From assembly GCA_002719475.1 (NCBI GenBank), contig PBHQ01000035.1:10759-18373 (forward strand): a stretch of DNA of 7,615 nt. Direction: 5' to 3'. Of the stretch, positions 5,827-7,615 are shown piece after piece. Positions within the stretch are counted from its first letter, which is position 1. Each line of letters begins with the position of its first letter. The position numbers were made by a program, and so were the translations under genes. Below the pieces are notes generated by a model that saw only the letters and a program-made list of their open reading frames with translations, made no database searches and had not been told where the DNA came from. Source of the DNA: Methanobacteriota archaeon. Its GTDB lineage: Archaea; Thermoplasmatota; Poseidoniia; Poseidoniales; Poseidoniaceae.

Positions 5827-6783
5827 ATGGGTATGGCCGTACCTCTGGCACTGGCTCCAATGGCAGGAGTCTCTGACTTACCGTATCGCCTATTGGCCAG
5901 AGAATGTGGTGCTGATATTACGATAACCGAATTCACTTCCAGTGCTGGACTTTCACGAGAAGTTGCGAACAGTTGGTTGAAACTAGAATCCGATGAAAGG
6001 GAGAAACCCTTCATTCCGCAAATTTTTGGGGGCGATGTGAATGAAATGGTCACGACAGTCGAAATGCTACAAGGTAAGGCTGACATCATCGATTTGAATT
6101 TCGGATGTCCTGCTCCAAAGATAACAAAAATTTGTGCTGGTGCTGCATTGATGGGTCAGCCAGATGATTTGGTAGCAATAACAGAAGCATGCATCGATGC
6201 TTCAGATGTCCCTGTCACTGCTAAACTGAGGATGGGAACAGGATACATGGAGAACAACATAGTCGAACTAGCACCAAGGCTGGAAGATGCTGGCGTAATG
6301 AGGCTATGTGTTCACGGCCGCACTCTGAAACAACGCTACACTGGAGAAGCGGACTGGGGTACCATCCGAGAAGTGGTTGAAGCGGTGGACATCCCAGTTT
6401 TTGCCAACGGGGACATAACCGATGCCCAAAGTGCTCAAGACTGCTTAGAAACCACTCAAGCCGCTGGTCTGATGATTGGGAGAGGGGCGATTGGAAGACC
6501 AATGATATTCAACGAAATCAAATCAGAACTGGGGTGGTGCAATTCTGATTCACCCTGGGACTCTGTAGATGATTTCGCAATCAGATCATGGTGTTGGAAT
6601 AGATATCTAGAACTGGCGCGAGAAACTACTGGTTTGCAATCCAAATGGCTGAACAGACACGCAGTCGCTTTCACCAAAGGACTACCTGGAGCAAAGAATG
6701 CTCGCAAGGTAATCACAAAAGACAGAGATACTGAAGCGGTCGCCAGTGGAATTCAGAACTGGCTGCAGGAAAAATCAGCCTAA
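5827..6783 (+). CDS. dus: tRNA-dihydrouridine synthase
   Basis: An FMN-dependent enzyme that reduces specific uridines in tRNA to dihydrouridine using NAD(P)H. From the ATG at 5827 it has 318 residues, normal for the family. Visible motifs (numbered from this start): flavin-binding LAPMAGVSDLPYR at 8-20, catalytic Cys94 in DLNFGCP, Lys133 (AKLRMG), His163 in CVHGRTLKQRYTGEADW, FANGDI at 192-197 and phosphate-binding IGRGAIGRP at 217-225. The C-terminal helical domain contains RHAVAFTKGLPGAKNARKV, typical of the tRNA-binding part. An open frame extends upstream to an ATG at 5752, but that start would overlap the preceding gene by 56 bases and add 25 residues outside the family pattern, so I reject it. 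ATG 5833 or GTG 5818 are alternatives. There is no ribosome binding site; expression is likely shared with the upstream regulator. Which uridine it modifies cannot be told. Confidence 0.95.
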   Translation: MGMAVPLALAPMAGVSDLPYRLLARECGADITITEFTSSAGLSREVANSWLKLESDEREKPFIPQIFGGDVNEMVTTVEMLQGKADIIDLNFGCPAPKITKICAGAALMGQPDDLVAITEACIDASDVPVTAKLRMGTGYMENNIVELAPRLEDAGVMRLCVHGRTLKQRYTGEADWGTIREVVEAVDIPVFANGDITDAQSAQDCLETTQAAGLMIGRGAIGRPMIFNEIKSELGWCNSDSPWDSVDDFAIRSWCWNRYLELARETTGLQSKWLNRHAVAFTKGLPGAKNARKVITKDRDTEAVASGIQNWLQEKSA

Positions 6784-7389
6784 TCAGAAGGTAGATTCCC
6801 AATCCTCTAGAGGATTCATCTCGGCCCAAGTCTCATCATCCATAGTGCCGCGCTGCTTGAGAACTTCTCTTGCCAATAACCAATACAGTAGAGCGAGACT
6901 TCGACGTCCCTTATTGTTAGCAGGCAGGGCAAGGTCGACATTTCGGAGATTGTTATTGGCATCACAGATTCCTACAATCGGCAATCCACTGTTTACGGCC
7001 TCACTCAATGCTTGCTGATCGGCAGCCGGGTCGGTCACGAACAGAACCTCGGGCTCTCTATACGATGGTAGAATGGGATTTGTCAGACTGCCTGGAATAA
7101 ATCGTCCAACAGCACTGATGGCGCCAATCGCCTCTGCAAACTTGCGGGCTGGGCGCTGACCATACTGACGAGCGCTGACCACCATTACTCTCTGAGCATC
7201 GTATCTGTTGAGGAAGGTGGCGATGGAACGAATCCTGCCGTCGGTTATACCCAAATCCAAGAGGTAAAGACCATCACTGCGAACATGCGAGATGAACTGC
7301 TTCATGTCTGCAGACTTCTGTTGAGTACCGATGTGAACCGCGTATAACTCGTATGTCTCTTCAGACACCAGTGTTGCCCCTTCACTCAT
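6784..7389 (-). CDS. rpsB: Small ribosomal subunit protein uS2, archaeal type
   Basis: A 201-residue S2 protein of the 30S subunit, of the short archaeal/eukaryotic (SA-like) type without the bacterial coiled-coil insertion. Clear family strings are HIGTQQKSADMKQFI (19-33), GLYLLDLG (40-47), VVSARQYGQRPARKFAE (70-86), GRFIPGSLTNP (95-105), VLFVTDPAADQQALSEA (115-131) and LPANNKGRRSLALLYWLLAR (155-174). The ATG at 7389 is the first possible start because an in-frame TGA lies two codons upstream. Ribosome binding is weak (GAGG about eight bases before). The gene is convergent with dus and the stop codons touch with no base between. Its upstream neighbour is divergent, so it is not preceded here by the enolase/rpoK/rpoN genes that accompany S2 in many archaea. 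Confidence 0.96.
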   Translation of the reverse strand: MSEGATLVSEETYELYAVHIGTQQKSADMKQFISHVRSDGLYLLDLGITDGRIRSIATFLNRYDAQRVMVVSARQYGQRPARKFAEAIGAISAVGRFIPGSLTNPILPSYREPEVLFVTDPAADQQALSEAVNSGLPIVGICDANNNLRNVDLALPANNKGRRSLALLYWLLAREVLKQRGTMDDETWAEMNPLEDWESTF

Positions 7390-7559
7390 GTTTCAGGCCT
7401 CAAGCGGCTGGGCCACTTGCCTTTCATTCATAACCGCTTCGCACAGCAAAACTGAGGGTTTGCAACGCAGTATTGCGAAGGAAGGCACATCGCTTGCTGC
7501 AAATAAGTAACTCCACAACATTCAATGCAGATATGCTTCAGGCATGATTCCTAGTACTT
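7390..7559. promoter_or_regulatory. Divergent intergenic region: rpsB leader and promoter of the next gene
   Basis: These 170 bases separate divergent starts. They contain nested inverted repeats: CTTCGCA (7437-7443) with TGCGAAG (7474-7480), inside it GCAAA (7446-7450) with TTTGC (7459-7463), and AAGCGG (7402-7407) with CCGCTT (7434-7439). The first and third share bases 7437-7439, so both cannot form fully at once. A/T-rich pieces at 7501-7509 (AAATAAGTA) and 7531-7535 (ATATG) are possible box A sites for the plus-strand gene; neither is convincing. No tRNA or other known RNA gene was recognised. Confidence 0.35.
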
Positions 7560-7615
7560 ATGTCTGAATTGGAATTGATTGATGCGACCCGAGGAGAAGA
7601 CGGGATTTGGCGAGA
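7560..7615 (+). CDS. N-terminal fragment of an unrecognised protein (cut by window edge)
   Basis: An ATG at 7560 opens a frame of 18 complete codons to the window end (begins MSELELIDATRGEDGIWR). The frame is open and the residue make-up is protein-like, and the gene would be divergent from rpsB. No ribosome binding site is seen (upstream bases are CTAGTACTT), so a leaderless message is likely if it is real. Too little is visible to assign a family. The opposite strand is also open here but offers no start. Confidence 0.5.
   Translation, partial: MSELELIDATRGEDGIWR

Noticed and set aside
6184..6203. Strong dyad GAAGCAT..ATGCTTC within dus, containing the palindrome GCATCGATGC
   Set aside because: It sits inside well-conserved coding sequence, and about seven perfect 10-bp palindromes are expected by chance in a window this size.
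6746..7018. Plus-strand 90-codon frame across the dus/rpsB junction
   Set aside because: It overlaps the end of dus in another frame and is antisense to the conserved C-terminal half of ribosomal protein S2.

Overview
The window looks like a chromosomal segment from an archaeon, most plausibly a marine planktonic euryarchaeon related to Marine Group II (Poseidoniia). This rests on a 201-residue ribosomal protein S2 of the archaeal/eukaryotic type, a fused beta-oxidation enzyme in the archaeal domain order (dehydrogenase first, crotonase second), GGTG(A)-type ribosome binding sites, and several winged-helix regulators. The domain call is firm; the lineage call is inference, because no search was possible. 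Coding density is very high and no mobile element, CRISPR array, tRNA or rRNA was seen.

Layout. Positions 1-1231 (minus strand) hold a two-gene ABC export or lipoprotein-release type module: an ATPase (503-1231) whose stop overlaps the start of an FtsX/MacB-like permease (1-506, cut by the window edge). A divergent 85-bp gap leads to a plus-strand run: a bifunctional 3-hydroxyacyl-CoA dehydrogenase/enoyl-CoA hydratase (1317-3392), an HxlR-family regulator (3463-3924), a membrane-segment-bearing protein with two winged helices (3921-4619), a second two-winged-helix protein with internal duplication (4680-5807), and a tRNA-dihydrouridine synthase (5827-6783). The minus-strand rpsB (6784-7389) converges on it with stop codons directly abutting. 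After a 170-bp divergent gap a plus-strand gene begins at 7560 and runs off the window.

The most interesting part is 3393-4680. Three helix-turn-helix genes follow one another and their junctions carry marked dyad symmetry: a 7-bp stem just before the HxlR ribosome binding site, a perfect 10-bp stem whose loop holds exactly the overlapping TGA stop and ATG start of the first two regulators, and two perfect 10-bp palindromes centred 21 bp apart upstream of the third. Together these suggest a coupled, possibly self-regulated regulatory unit beside a fatty-acid oxidation gene. Whether it controls that gene is inference.
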